Source: Tetraselmis striata
Taxonomy: Eukaryota; Chlorophyta; Chlorodendrophyceae; Chlorodendrales; Chlorodendraceae
DNA length: 64,000 nucleotides
NCBI GenBank assembly: GCA_006384855.1
Contig: VCJN01001362.1
Span: forward strand, 52,508-116,507
Reading direction: 5' to 3'
Shown: positions 11,943 through 22,492 of the stretch, piece by piece
Layout: every line of letters starts with the position of its first letter
How positions within the stretch are numbered: the first letter of the stretch is position 1
Program-made: the position numbers and the translations under genes
The notes under the pieces: generated by a model
Told to the model about the DNA's origin: nothing
The model's input: the letters and a program-made list of their open reading frames with translations, nothing else
The model's database searches: none

Positions 11943-14900
11943 ATGGCGGACGACCGCATGCGGCGGACGGTGCGCAAGATGCTGCTGAAGGAGATGGTGG
12001 GCGCGGTGGCGGGCGACTGGAAGGTGCTCGTCATGGACCCGCTCACCACGCACGTGATGTCCTCCGCCTGCAAGATGTCCGACATCCTGGACCGTGGCGT
12101 GGCGCTGGTGGAGGACCTCACTAAGGTGGGTGCCCGCAGGTACCGGGACCTGGGTTGCGCGTATCTGGACAAGCATCCCGTATTATTAGTTAATGCGTGT
12201 CTCGCTTAAGTTATCTTAAGGCAGGTGAAAACCTTTACTGAAATAAATCTGTCTCATATGTGGGACGTATCTCTAAGGCCTATCTCAAGGCTTATCCCTG
12301 AGCCACAATTCCTAGATTTGCCGCTTTCTATCTATGCCTTATCTGCTGCTTCTCTACTTAGTAGCAGCTCCAGCAGCAAAGGGGGTGGAGCACAGCGGCA
12401 TACTTAAGCCCCATGTTTGCTCCATATGCTTTCCTTTGTCTTGATTTAAGACAAGGCTTTCGCTCTTGTTGTGCAGAAGGTGTGTGTGTGTGTGTGTTGT
12501 GTGTGGGGGGGGGGGGGGGGGGGGGGCGCAGCCTTGGTATGCAGAGGTCCCGACGCCACACTGCCCGAACTCCCTGGTTAGGCTGACGTGACGGGTGTGG
12601 GGGGCGCCTCTGCAGTCCCGGCAGCCGCAGCCGTCCATGGCCGCGGTCTACTTCATCTCCCCCACCATCCAGAGCGTCACCGCGCTGTGTCAGGACTTCG
12701 CCAAGGAGCCGCTGTACGGGAGCGCCAACGTGTTCTTTTCCTCCAAGGTGCATGGCTGGCAGAACCCCCCCCCCCCCCCCTCTCCCCCCTAACACACACA
12801 CACACACACGCACACCAGGCCGATTGGAGGAAGTGGGGAGGAGGGTCTCGTGCACTCCATGGTGCTTCTAGCAGCGACATGCCAGCGGCCGCTGCCATGA
12901 CGTGCCTGGAGCCTTCAGCGCACATGCCGACGGGCAGGCTGCCCATCACCAATCATGTGGTTTCTGGATGAGCAGGCCAAGCATGACGGGGGCTGGCTAC
13001 TGGATTATAATTGCGTTGCGGGGGCGCCACCGCAGCCCGCCCACTCTTTGCGTTCGTGCACGTTACTGTAGCCACACAATTACTCGCATTGATTTGAACA
13101 CCCCCCCCCCCTCTCCCCGCCTCCGCGCGCCCGCAAGGACAAAGATTATAAATTGATATTTGCATTATTAAATTCACAACAACCAGATCACATAAACCCT
13201 GCATCTGAAGCTGCAGAATAAGTCTTCATCATTGAGAGACGCAAACCCAGGTCCATGCGACATTATGACTGTTTGTGGGTTGTTTTGTTCCTCACCAGCG
13301 AGGGGGGGGGAGAGGGGGGGGGGGGGGGGGGCAGAAGGCATGCGCATGAGCCCACCCTCCCCTTCCATAGGTGCCTGACCCTGCTCCCCAACTTCTCGGG
13401 GCAAGCAGGTTCCCTCCGAGTATATCACCGAGATCAAGAAGCACCCCAAGCTGGTGGCGCGGCTGCAGAGCCTGAAGGAGGTGGGCTGCGAGTTCCTGAC
13501 CGTGGACGCGCGGACCTTCACAACGGACCAGCCCGCGGCGCTCAGCGACCTGTTTGCTAGCGGCAGCGCTGGCACGCCCGCCTTCGAGGTCCGCACCTGT
13601 GCTGTGCTTGTCTGCATGGCCACCCCTTCGATGAGGTTCACATCCCGCTCTCACTGTCTTTGGGTCTCATGCGTAAGGCTAACTAATTCCCAGGGATTGT
13701 TCTTCGTCAGATAGGCCTTATGTGCTGCACCATTGAATTAGCTTTGCTTGTCCAACAATAGTCGATTGGTTTGCAGCATCGGGTGGGAAATGTGTACAGT
13801 TGTGGTGTGTACTGATTATTTAACCCCAGGATAAGTCATGCCTTATCTGTGTCCCATTGCTTACCTCCTCGGCAAGAGCACGCAATTGTACGGAGCAGCG
13901 TATCGCTTCCCACCCTTCTGTCCGTGTTAGCGTGAGGTCCGTGAGGTGTGGACGGCTGACGTGCTCCGCGCCCACTCTCCTCCTCGGTTGACCAGGCATG
14001 CATAAACACGGCCGCCACCCGGCTGGCGTCGATCTGTACCGCGCTGGACGAGTTCCCGTGCATCCGATACCGCATGGGCAAGCCGCCCAGCGAGGGCGAC
14101 CCGCCGGGCGCGGAGGCGCGCTCGCTGGTGGCGCAGCACGTGGCGGCCAAGGTGCACTCTTTGCTATCGGATCTGCAGCGGGAGTGAGTGCCCCTTGCAT
14201 GTCCTGCCGGCGGTCATTCCTTGCTGACAAGTGTACTCCAATCCAGGCCCAATCGACCGTTTGTTGGCATCTGTTCATCGCTCCTATTTTCTAGGGGTGT
14301 TTGTTGAGAAAGTCATTCCTATTTCGCGCAGGCAGCAGCTGCCGCAGACAGAGACGTGCGACCTCGTGGTGGTGGATCGCTCCATTGACCCTGTGGCGCC
14401 CATCATCCACGAGTGGACCTACGAGGCCATGACCTATGACCTGCTACCGCTCAACGGTACCTGTTCTCCACCCTCCTCCCCCAACCATCACCACCAAACC
14501 CCCATTCTCCCTCCATCGCGGTTCCATGTCATCCCTGAAATGCATAGGCTCAGCATGACCTGGGCGCCTCCTTTCCTATGCCAGGTGACAGTTACCAGTA
14601 CGAGGCGGAGAACCGCAAAGGCACCAAGGAGACCAAGGAGGGCCTGCTGGAGGAGAGCGACCCCATGTGGAAGGACCTGCGCCACATGTTCATCGCCGAC
14701 GTCTCAAACAAGCTCAACAGCCTGCTCACGCAGTTCCGGGAGCAGAACAAGGCGGCCAAGGTGGCCGGCGGCGGCACCATCAGCGACAACTCCAAGCTCA
14801 AGGGCGTCGTCGCCTCGCTGTCAGACTACAACCAGGAGCTGTCCAAGCTGTCGCTGCACATCGACATTGCGTCCAAGCTGAACTCGCTGACGCAGGAGCG

Positions 14901-15754
14901 CGCGCTGGACGTGGTAGGCAAGCTGGAGCAGGACCTGGTCTTCGGGGGCGCCACCTCCAAGGAGGTCATCGAGCTGCTCAGCAACAAGCAGGACCTGGCG
15001 CCGCTGGACAAGGTACGCATCCTGATGTGCTACGTGGCGACGCACCCCGAGAAGCTTGAGCCCTCCAAGTTCAAGCAGTGGCAGAAGCTGGCCAACCTCA
15101 AGGCGGAGCACATGCACACGTTGAGCAACATGGAGTACATCGGGGTCGCCGTCTCCAAGCGGAACAAGTCGAGTGCGCTCAGCTTTGGGACCAAGAAGAA
15201 GCGACAGATCCGGAAGGCGCGCGTGAAGGAGGGCAACACGGAGGAGTGGGAGCTCAGCCGCTTTCAGCCTGTACTCACAGAGGTATACGCACACGTGTGC
15301 TATGTTTTTTTTCTCTCTCTCCCTCAGGGATCTATGGGAATGATGTGTTAACCCCCCCCCACCCCCCCCTTCGGTGCTGTTGCAGCTGGAGGAGGACCTG
15401 GCTAAGAACGCACTCCCGGAGAGTGAGTACCCCTACATCTCCAAGCCCGTCGGACGCAGCGGGCCCAGCGGGACCGCCATCACGTCCGCACGCTCCAGGA
15501 CCAGCTCCGTGGGCTGGGCCAAGCGTGCAGCGACGCAGAGCGGCGCCGACCTTGATGTCGGCAGCATCAAGCTGCAGGGCAAGCGGCTGATTGTGTTTGT
15601 GGTGGGCGGGGTCTCGCGCAGCGAGATGCGCGCGAGCTACACCATGTCCAAGGCTCTGGGGCGCGACGTCATCCTTGGCTCCACCTCGGTGGAGACACCA
15701 AAGTCGTTCATGTCCAAGCTTTACGAGCTCAACGCCCTGGACACGAGCGCCTGA
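11943..15754 (+). CDS. SEC1: Sec1/Munc18-family syntaxin-binding protein
   Basis: SM protein that clasps syntaxin and promotes SNARE assembly in membrane fusion, probably at the plasma membrane (Sec1/Munc18-1/KEULE branch). Seven exons, all GT-AG and in phase: 11943-12125, 12616-12747, 13409-13588, 13996-14183, 14332-14456, 14585-15282 and 15386-15754, giving 624 residues, the usual family length. The start sits in a strong context (GCGCCATGGCG). Landmarks in family order are [20 protein letters not shown] and [115 protein letters not shown] and [14 protein letters not shown]. All match Munc18-1 motifs at equivalent positions. Introns carry poly-C/G runs. The fine branch (Sec1 versus Sly1 or Vps33) is inferred from these motifs. 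Confidence 0.93.
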
Positions 15755-16192
15755 CTGTAATCACCAGTCTGTCGTTATCACCACGCCGCAGCCCATGCCC
15801 CCCTGCTGGACTTGGACCCCTGAGCTGGCTGGCTGCCTCCCGCTGTAGAGTGTACCCCAGCCCCCTCAGAGGCCATATCATCTGTCGAATAACGCATCGG
15901 TCATAAGGAGGGGAATTCGCGCCCAGCGTAGGGCGCCAACATATGCATGGTAATACCAAGTGTTGCGCTCCCAACATCAAATCAGCTAGGCTAGCTAGCG
16001 AGTAGACACACAGCGGTAGTAGGGTATTTGGGGGAGGAGGGGGGGGGGGGGGGGGGCAGTGCCATCAAACTGCGCGCCCGGTATCGGACAGCCAGTTACA
16101 TTTGCAGCCAACCGACAGCGATATCCGGCTATAGCCACACGCGGTCCCCGATCCAACGGAGCGGAGGGCGCGCTGCGCCATCTGCGCAGAGC
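15755..16192. other. Convergent 3' region between SEC1 and COA3
   Basis: Tail-to-tail spacer of 438 bp with a G run at about 16039-16056. TGTAA occurs at 15756-15760, only one base after the SEC1 stop codon. TGTAA on the minus strand at 16096-16100 lies about 93 nt past the COA3 stop and is a plausible poly(A) signal. Confidence 0.5.
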
Positions 16193-16447
16193 TCACTTGG
16201 CGCCGTCCTTCTGGGCCGTTGCCCTGGCGTCCTCCTCCCGCGCCAGCCGGGCCGCCTCGCGCTCCAGCTCCTTGGCCAAGTCGTCCTGCCCCACCGCGCG
16301 CATGGTGTACATGTACGTCCCCGCCACGAAGGCGCCCAGCGCTCCCGCCACCGCCAGGTTCTTCACCTTGGTGGACGGCATTGCGGGCCTCGCCGGCACA
16401 GCTGCCGCGAGCTGAGACGCAGGCAAGGAAAAAGGCGGGCAGGCCAA
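16193..16447 (-). CDS. COA3: Cytochrome c oxidase assembly factor 3-like protein
   Basis: Small mitochondrial inner-membrane protein that in other eukaryotes assists COX1 maturation. The ORF gives 84 residues from the ATG at 16447 or 62 from the ATG at 16381. The conserved core is a basic N-terminal flank (STKVKN), one transmembrane helix (LAVAGALGAFVAGTYMYTM) and a charged helix (DLAKELEREAARLAREED), matching the COA3/CCDC56 pattern of TM helix with Tyr-x-Tyr-Thr followed by an acidic-basic tail. The longer form adds an Ala/Pro-rich N-terminus that could be a targeting sequence. It converges with SEC1. Confidence 0.72.
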   Translation of the reverse strand: MACPPFSLPASQLAAAVPARPAMPSTKVKNLAVAGALGAFVAGTYMYTMRAVGQDDLAKELEREAARLAREEDARATAQKDGAK

Positions 16448-16865
16448 CGCTGGAACTTCCTGTCAAGTTGTGCAAGTCCTTTCCCGCAGGCTTCTGTAGT
16501 CGCTACTACCTCACTGCCTGTTTAACTCGGTGCTCGATGTTTGTCTGGGCATCCCACGAGCGGAGCACCCAGCCTAGCGGCGCTGCGCTCCCGCCGCGGG
16601 CTAAACCTAGCCAAATAGATTTACCCTAAAAGGATAGTCCTTGTAGTCCTTACCTTTACTACCTCAAGAACTTTTTCTCATGACGGGTTTTCTGGTCCAA
16701 GTTGTGCCAGCAGTGGGTATTTTCGACGAGAGGAGCAGAGGAACAAGGTGGGTTGCGGCGGCCCTCCGGCGATCAGCCCACAGAGACGAGACGGCGAAAC
16801 TCGTACAGGGCACATAGACGCTATCCCCTACAGAGCGGAGACACTCCCGCGCGCACTGCGGAGCC

Positions 16866-17102
16866 TTGACGGCGGCGAGCGTCGGAGCACCCACAAAACC
16901 ATCGCAGGGGGCGGGACTTTCGGGACGCGGCGGCGTGGAAGCCTCGGTGGAGGAGTTGGCGCCCTCCGTGGTCGCTGATGGCGCTGCCGCTGAGCCGGCG
17001 GGGTTGCGGCGTTTCCTGGTCGACACGCGAACGGAGCGCTCGGCGCGGTGCAGCGTCATCGTCGCCATCATCTACGCCGTGTGGTTCTACGGGCTTACCT
17101 AG
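16866..17102 (+). CDS. Possible small C-tail-anchored protein or last exon, unknown
   Basis: An open frame of about 78 codons ending in TAG has an Ala/Gly-rich first half, then a basic segment (RRFLVDTRTERSARC) and one C-terminal hydrophobic helix (SVIVAIIYAVWFYGL). I find no ATG at its 5' end in this frame, so if real it is probably the last exon of a gene that starts upstream and is divergent from COA3. The opposite strand is also open here for 135 codons. I do not recognise a family. Confidence 0.28.
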   Translation: MTAASVGAPTKPSQGAGLSGRGGVEASVEELAPSVVADGAAAEPAGLRRFLVDTRTERSARCSVIVAIIYAVWFYGLT

Positions 17103-17123
17103 GTGACGCATGAGCATTATTTC

Positions 17124-17220
17124 GGTGTTCGAATGAGGCAACGGTCTAATGGCTATGCCGGACCTACGACTGCAGTTGGCGCAAGAGGTAATGTGCTGGG
17201 GCGGCTTCTGCACATGGCCC
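17124..17220 (+). mobile_element. SINE copy A, 5'-truncated
   Basis: Starts at GGTGTTCGAATGAGGCAA and ends at a C/G run. It matches the body of the two fuller SINE copies at 37337-37600 (-) and 52717-52966 (+), including GACCTACGACTG, AGTTGGCGCAAGAGGT and GTGCTGGGGCGGC. The tRNA-like head is missing. Confidence 0.75.
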
Positions 17221-17503
17221 CCCCCGGGGGGGGGGGGGGGGGGGGGAGGGTGCAACAGATATTTCTCAGCCATAGGTACACTAGACTTTCTCTCTGGCTG
17301 GCCTTGCTTAGGATTATAGGAGGCCTTGAGAGTTGCAACAGGCCCAGCTGATGGCGTGGACCATAAGGATGCATAGCAGTGATTTCTCAGCTGCACCTGA
17401 ATAAGCTCTTGCTCTACCTACCTGGACGAGGCGCCACTACAACCGTCCTTGCCCATCCGCCTGCTGACAAGTCGTGGGTGATGTTCCTCTCGATGTTGCT
17501 TGT

Positions 17504-17760
17504 GACCGCAGGCTCCTAGGATTATCACAGTGCCCCTTGTCCCCATCCTGGGCTGGCTGCCCTGGAGGTTGCTGCCCTCCCTCACAGTAGGCGAGATCGA
17601 CGCCGTCACGCTGGCCATTGTGCCGTTGTTCATCAACAACCCTGCGCCCGCGTCCGTCCTGCAGATCATCTGCCCCTGGGGGCATGCCACGTGGTACATC
17701 AGCCTCCTGGCGCTGCTGCTGCTGATGGAGCCCCATGTTTGTGAACGAGGTGATTGCCCT
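17504..17760 (+). CDS. Candidate internal exon of an unrecognised multi-pass membrane protein
   Basis: After an acceptor-like TGACCGCAG the frame reads about 80 hydrophobic residues, including GWLPWRLLPSLTVGE, AVTLAIVPLFINN and HATWYISLLALLLLMEPH, compatible with two or three membrane helices. It ends near a possible donor CGAG|GTGATT. The same segment is repeated in inverted orientation at 17832-18047. It could be an upstream exon of the gene ending at 21198, but the joining exons are not resolved and the family is unknown. Confidence 0.4.
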
Positions 17761-18047
17761 GTGAGGAAAATAGGGCACCATTGATAATTTGGATATATAT
17801 ACCATATATATGTATGTATATGCATACATATACAGAGCAATCACCGCGTTCACAAACATGGGGCTCCATCAGCAGCAGCAGCGTCAGGAGGCTGATGTAC
17901 CACGTGGCATGCCCCCAGGTGCAGATGATCTGCAGGACGGACGCGAGCGCGGGATTGCTGATGAACACCGGCACAATGGCCAGCGTGACGGCGGTGAGCT
18001 CGCCTACTGTGAGGGAGGGCAGCAACCTCCAGGGCAGCCAGCCCAAT
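17548..18047. repeat. Inverted duplication of a candidate exon
   Basis: Arms 17548-17763 and 17832-18047, each about 215 bp, are inverted copies separated by an AT-rich spacer of about 70 bp. Both arms stay open in the membrane-protein frame, with amino-acid replacements between them (for example LFINNPAPA against VFISNPALA). Confidence 0.85.
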
Positions 18048-18050
18048 ATA

Positions 18051-18320
18051 ACAAGATATTTATATGTATATATGCCAGCCATTATATATGTATATATATA
18101 TATGTATGTATGTATGTATGTAGTGTATATATGTATACATAAATATATGTATATATATATATACATCATGTGCATGCACCTATATATATGTATATATGTA
18201 TACATAAATGTATTAATGTATGTGTGTGTATGTATGCATGTATGTATGTATAAGTATATATATGTATATGTATGTATGTATATATATGTGTATATATATA
18301 CATATATGTATATCAGGCAG
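18051..18320. repeat. AT-rich TATG/TATA microsatellite
   Basis: About 270 bp of TATATATG and TATGTATG repeats directly after the inverted duplication. Long ORFs on both strands here are products of the repeat. Confidence 0.9.
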
Positions 18321-20074
18321 CCCCAGCTGGTGCCACGCCACGGTGCAATCTGTCTTCGTACCAAACTGCAAAGAGATTGATACCTAAAACCTCGCGATAA
18401 ACCTTATAAACCTTAAATATCAATAGAATGAATCCGGCCCTCTATCTCTTTTGTGCGGTAATCATACTCTGCACGAGGCTTGTATTCCTACACCCCCCCC
18501 CCCCCCCCCCCCTGGCAGCAATGCCGATCATAATTATAGGAGTATACATCACCAAATAGTCACTGGTCTTCCAACTTGCTGCTGCTAAACAGTTCGCAGT
18601 TTTACTCGTGAACCCTGGCATGAACTTGCTTAAAGAATGCAGCATGAGGCCACTCCCCCAAGAACCGCCTTGATATCGGGAAACATTAACAATGTGCTGC
18701 CATACTTATCTCTGCATGGTGCCACCCCTGATAAGCCCAATGGGAATTTGGCGGTGCGCAGGCGCGTGGTGGCATCTCTAAATTGCGAATGAGCAATCCG
18801 CCCCCCCCCCCTTCCTCCCCACAGCTGATTCACATCCATGGCGTTGAGCAGCGAGTTGCCAACATGCACCGGGTCGCAGCAGTGGTGAGATGGTGGTGGC
18901 AGCACATCCTGGGCTCCACGCTGCACGCGCACGCCGCACTGGATCCGGCTTCATGCCGATGCTTGGAGGCATATAGAAGACGGCGCCGGCGGGAATCAAG
19001 GGCCAGCTGCTCAACCTCTTCTCCTGGGTGGTGTTTGAAGGTGCGCCGGAGGGGGCATAGGCCAGCGGCCAAGCACCTCCACTGCCTTGGTCCACCGACA
19101 TCGCCTGCCCTGCTCTCCTGCGCTCCGCCACCATCACAATCTTCTGGCCTTTGCTGTCGCCATCGCCTGCACCCATCGCGATGGCGGTCCCTAAGGCTCG
19201 CTCTTGCAATTCCTATCATTTCATAATTGAATGTTCACAGTCTAATGTTGCAATTTCCACTTTACAATCGCCATTATCAACAGTGCGTCAACGCTGGCGC
19301 TGTGAGTGAGCTGCCTTAACCTGGATGTGCTTGTCTTCCCGCCCTTGCCGCCCAGTCATGATTGTCAAGGCGTACGTCAGGTCGCCGCAGCGTTGTAGAC
19401 CCTTAAAGACTAATTAGTCCAGCGGTCAATGCGTTGTGGCTCTGCACTGCGGTGATGCAGCGCCGCACCCTTCCACCTCCCGCCCCCTTGCCCCCCCCCC
19501 AGTCCCGCCTCAAAATCTACCCGACGCGGTGCCTCTTATTGCCCCGCAAATACACTGATTCTGCATCAATGCTTTCACGGCTTGAATGTCCCTGCCCAAC
19601 CCCACTTTGCGTCATGATGCCTACTCCCGCCATCTCTGACAACTGTCAGCTGTGGATTGCGTGAGTGATGTTGGATAGCCATGCGGTGCCACTGTTGCCT
19701 GCAGATTGGCATGGCCATCGTATCTTCGCCCCAGAGTTCACAAACTTCTGCGGCAACACCTTTGCCGCACGTGTGCTCCATCGGCGGTCTGGTGTCCTCC
19801 ACGACGTTCAAGACGGAGTCCACCATCACGAAGGGAATCCAGCGTTTGGTGGGGACAGCCAAAGGATGGGCGGATCGTCCTAATCAGTAATCACGTCCCT
19901 CAATTTTGCCATAGTATGGACCATCTTATCACCGCCGTTCTCCAGGTAGTCCTCCCCTCTTCTCCATCTCTTGCACACGTGCACGCACTCAACTAGAGAT
20001 TATCTACAGTGCTACCATGCTGACGACGAGCACTAGTGGCTGAATTCTCTACAATCGCACTGCGCGCTTGCCAG
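18321..20074 (+). other. Region with unresolved exon-like pieces upstream of the 20-kb gene
   Basis: Contains poly-C runs and several exon-like pieces that do not join cleanly. Near 18980-19040 a frame reads AGIKGQLLNLFSWVVFEG but has an in-frame TAG just upstream. At 19704-19880 FAPEFTNFCGNTFA continues only in another frame, as STTFKTESTITKGIQRL. Either small introns are missed or this part of the gene is decayed. Confidence 0.3.
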
Positions 20075-21198
20075 GGACAAGGTGGACCCGCTCGGCGTTA
20101 TTTATGTCATTCAGATGACGAGCATTACCATGCACGGCCTCGGCATGCACGTGCACCCCACGTACATGGACACCATGATCGTCACGTCGGTGCGATGGCT
20201 GTCCCACACGGTGGACATCACCATCGCTGTTGTCATGTCCGTCCTGCTGCCAACTTGTGGCTTTGCACCGGCGCGCCGGTGAGCCCCCCCCCCCCCCCCC
20301 CCTCCCCTTCGTCCCCTACCTCCTCCCGCCCAGCACCATCACCACCATCACCATCGCCATCACTACCAGCACCACCAGCATTATCAACCTCACCACATCA
20401 CCATCAATGTCATCATCACCATCACTACCACAATCACCACCATCGCAATCAATCTCACCACAACAATCATCACCACCATCGTCATCACCATCACCATCAC
20501 CACCACTGTCACCATTACTATCACCATCATCACCACCACCACCCGCCAAACCACCACCATCACCACCACTACCATCACCATCACTGTCACAACTTCACAT
20601 GACCAGCCAACTCGATTGTATTTGTGTATTCAGGTCGCTGCCTCTGAAGTACCCCACCCCAACCCTATTTTTTCTGTCTTTCAGGGCCATGTCTGCACTC
20701 GCCGGCAAGATGGCCACGCTCATGACCGCCACAGGCCATGCGTACTTCCCCCTGGAAGCTGAAGCCAGGGGTCATGTGGTGGCTGTAGACATGTGGGAGG
20801 TGCGTGCCTGTCAATTGGCTGCCTGTTGATAAATGTATTTGTCCATGTGAGCGGATGCCAATTGAGCTCATTCTATCACTCGACGTGCTGGTCCCATCAA
20901 GCTCACCGTCCCTCATGCTTTGTCCTGCCAGGAGGACATCCCGCAGAAGGGCTCCAGTTCAGAAGGCTCGCCGCAGCTGGCGTGGCTGGAGCGGCTGAAG
21001 GGGCAGCGCAGGGACTGCGCCCAGCTGTCTGCCAAGGCCAGGGCAGAGTTCAATGCTGCGGCAAAGGTGAGCCACAGCATTGCCGCTACCCCTGCCTGAC
21101 TACCCAGGCTATTGATTGATCTCATAGATGAAAAAAGGATAGCCACTTCACGTACCTTTGAATTGCGTCCGCAGGTCCAGCATCTAAAGAAGTATTAG
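20075..21198 (+). CDS. 3' end of an unrecognised membrane-protein gene (four exons)
   Basis: Exons 20075-20278, 20685-20799, 20932-21066 and 21175-21198 join in phase with GT-AG borders and end at TAG. The first reads DKVDPLGVIYVIQMTSIT, HGLGMHVHPTYMDTM and a hydrophobic stretch DITIAVVMSVLLP. The second reads SALAGKMATLMTATGHAYF. The third is hydrophilic (EDIPQKGSSSEGSP, WLERLKGQRRDC). The protein ends VQHLKKY. TGTAA about 75 nt downstream supports a real gene end. The 5' end is not resolved and may include the exon at 17504. I do not recognise the family. The first intron carries a poly-C run and a CAC/CAT repeat. Confidence 0.5.
20331..20590. repeat. CAC/CAT trinucleotide-type repeat in an intron
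   Basis: About 260 bp of imperfect CACCAT, CATCAC and ACCACC repeats. It creates a His-rich ORF that is not a gene. Confidence 0.9.
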
Positions 21199-21273
21199 GC
21201 AGCACCGGGCCGGGAGATCCGTGAAGGTTTTGAAATGCATTACAATGATGGTTACATTACATGCATAAATCAT

Positions 21274-21278
21274 TGTAA
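21274..21278 (+). terminator. TGTAA poly(A) signal of the gene ending at 21198
   Basis: TGTAA about 75 nt past the stop codon, in an AT-rich 3' flank (CATTGTAAACATTG). Confidence 0.45.
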
Positions 21279-21354
21279 ACATTGTGTTTCTGCCCGGCGT
21301 GAGTGGACCTAAACACATAATGTATAACAGACGAGGCGCTCACTGATGAAGTGT

Positions 21355-21357
21355 GTG

Positions 21358-21393
<36 letters not shown>

Positions 21394-21395
21394 CG
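21355..21395. repeat. GT dinucleotide microsatellite
   Basis: About 18 GT units with minor interruption, in noncoding sequence. Confidence 0.9.
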
Positions 21396-21439
21396 CGCGT
21401 GTGTGTCTGGGGTGCGATTGGGCGGGGGTGCAGCAAAGC

Positions 21440-21663
21440 ATATCGCGGATGCCGATTCCCCTCATCTCCAGCAACCCCATGGCGCAATCTTCATGGCAAT
21501 GGACCGCGAGCTGCTTATTTACAGCGAGGCCATGATTGCCATCATTACAGCCACCAGCCACGGTTTTTTTGGCTAATACAAGGATCCGCGCTTCACATTC
21601 TGCGACCTGGCATGCTTCTCCGACCACGAGGTGCTGCGCGAGTCCGCTGAGAAGTACCGCCAG
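21440..21663 (+). pseudogene. Exon-like segment with an in-frame stop
   Basis: One frame reads GAIFMAMDRELLIYSEAMIA and IITATSHGFFG, then TAA, then continues in the same frame as YKDPRFTFCDLACFSDHEV and LRESAEKYRQ up to a donor-like CAG|GTTGGC. Composition and splice borders look coding, but the stop breaks it. It is either a decayed gene or two exons whose intron I cannot see. No family recognised. Confidence 0.35.
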
Positions 21664-21798
21664 GTTGGCTGCCGCTGCTTGAAAACAAGCGGGACATCGT
21701 TGCCATCGGGACAGGATGCCGGACCCCGCGTTTGGTCATCACCATCGCAATCATCACAACAAGCTTTTCCAGTGTGGCTGTCATGACCACCTCCACCG

Positions 21799-21844
21799 GT
21801 CCATCATTCAGCATCTCCTTTGCCGGAGATGCTGAATGATGGAC
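21799..21844. repeat. Perfect 20-bp inverted repeat (hairpin) with 6-nt loop
   Basis: Arms 21799-21818 and 21825-21844 are perfectly complementary around the loop TTTGCC (core CATTCAGCATCTCC). It is longer than chance would give in this window. Confidence 0.9.
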
Positions 21845-22176
21845 ATTCTCCATCGCCACCGCTGTGTTGCCTCCATACTCGCCATTGCTACCGCCACCTC
21901 CGCCGCCGTGGCCATCTCTATACTGAATACACTATTGGCTTCTTCATCATCCCCACTGGCACCCCTGCCCTCCTTGTCATCTCCCCAATCGCAACCGCTA
22001 CCATCCTCATCGACATGTCAGCCCCTTTTGCCATCTCCACCATGACCACCGTGAGTTTACTGTGCATAGCCAGTATCGCAATCGCCAGCCTCCTTGTCAC
22101 TCTCATCTTGATTGCCATTCTCATCATTATTAATCTTCACACTAATGCCATCAAAATTTAGCATCACTGCCTTCAG

Positions 22177-22372
22177 CACATTGACTTCCTTACGAGTGCA
22201 GATCGACACCATCGTCTGGCAACGCAGCCCGGTTATCCCGTAGTGCTGGATCGCAGGCAGTCCTCCCCCCAACAGGTTGCATAGGACTGACCGGTGCCGC
22301 GCTGCGTTTTTACAGTCCGCCGTGGACTTCACGACCAACACAGCTTCAACACTAGAGCTGGCCAGCCATGAT
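22177..22372 (+). other. Two short exon-like pieces left of the long-inverted-repeat element
   Basis: After an acceptor-like GAGTGCAG, IDTIVWQRSPVIP is followed by a stop. After TTTTTACAG (22317-22372), SAVDFTTNTASTLELASHD reaches a donor-like GTGCGT. They may be host exons of a gene interrupted by the element at 22493-27030, but no complete gene can be built. Confidence 0.25.
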
Positions 22373-22492
22373 GTGCGTTCTCCCCCTCCCATACCCCTTC
22401 TGGCCTGCCCAATTGTTCGCATGTTGCCATACTTCTGAGCATACTTGGGGGATCATGCTTGGACAGCCTCAGCTGTGTCGCGCATTACATTT

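Noticed and set aside
17699..18380. Long Tyr/Ile-rich ORFs on both strands
   Set aside because: They are translations of the TATG/TATA microsatellite fused to the inverted exon copy.
20036..20602. Long His-rich ORF
   Set aside because: Its His-rich part is produced by the CAC/CAT simple repeat of an intron; the real exon in this area ends at 20278.
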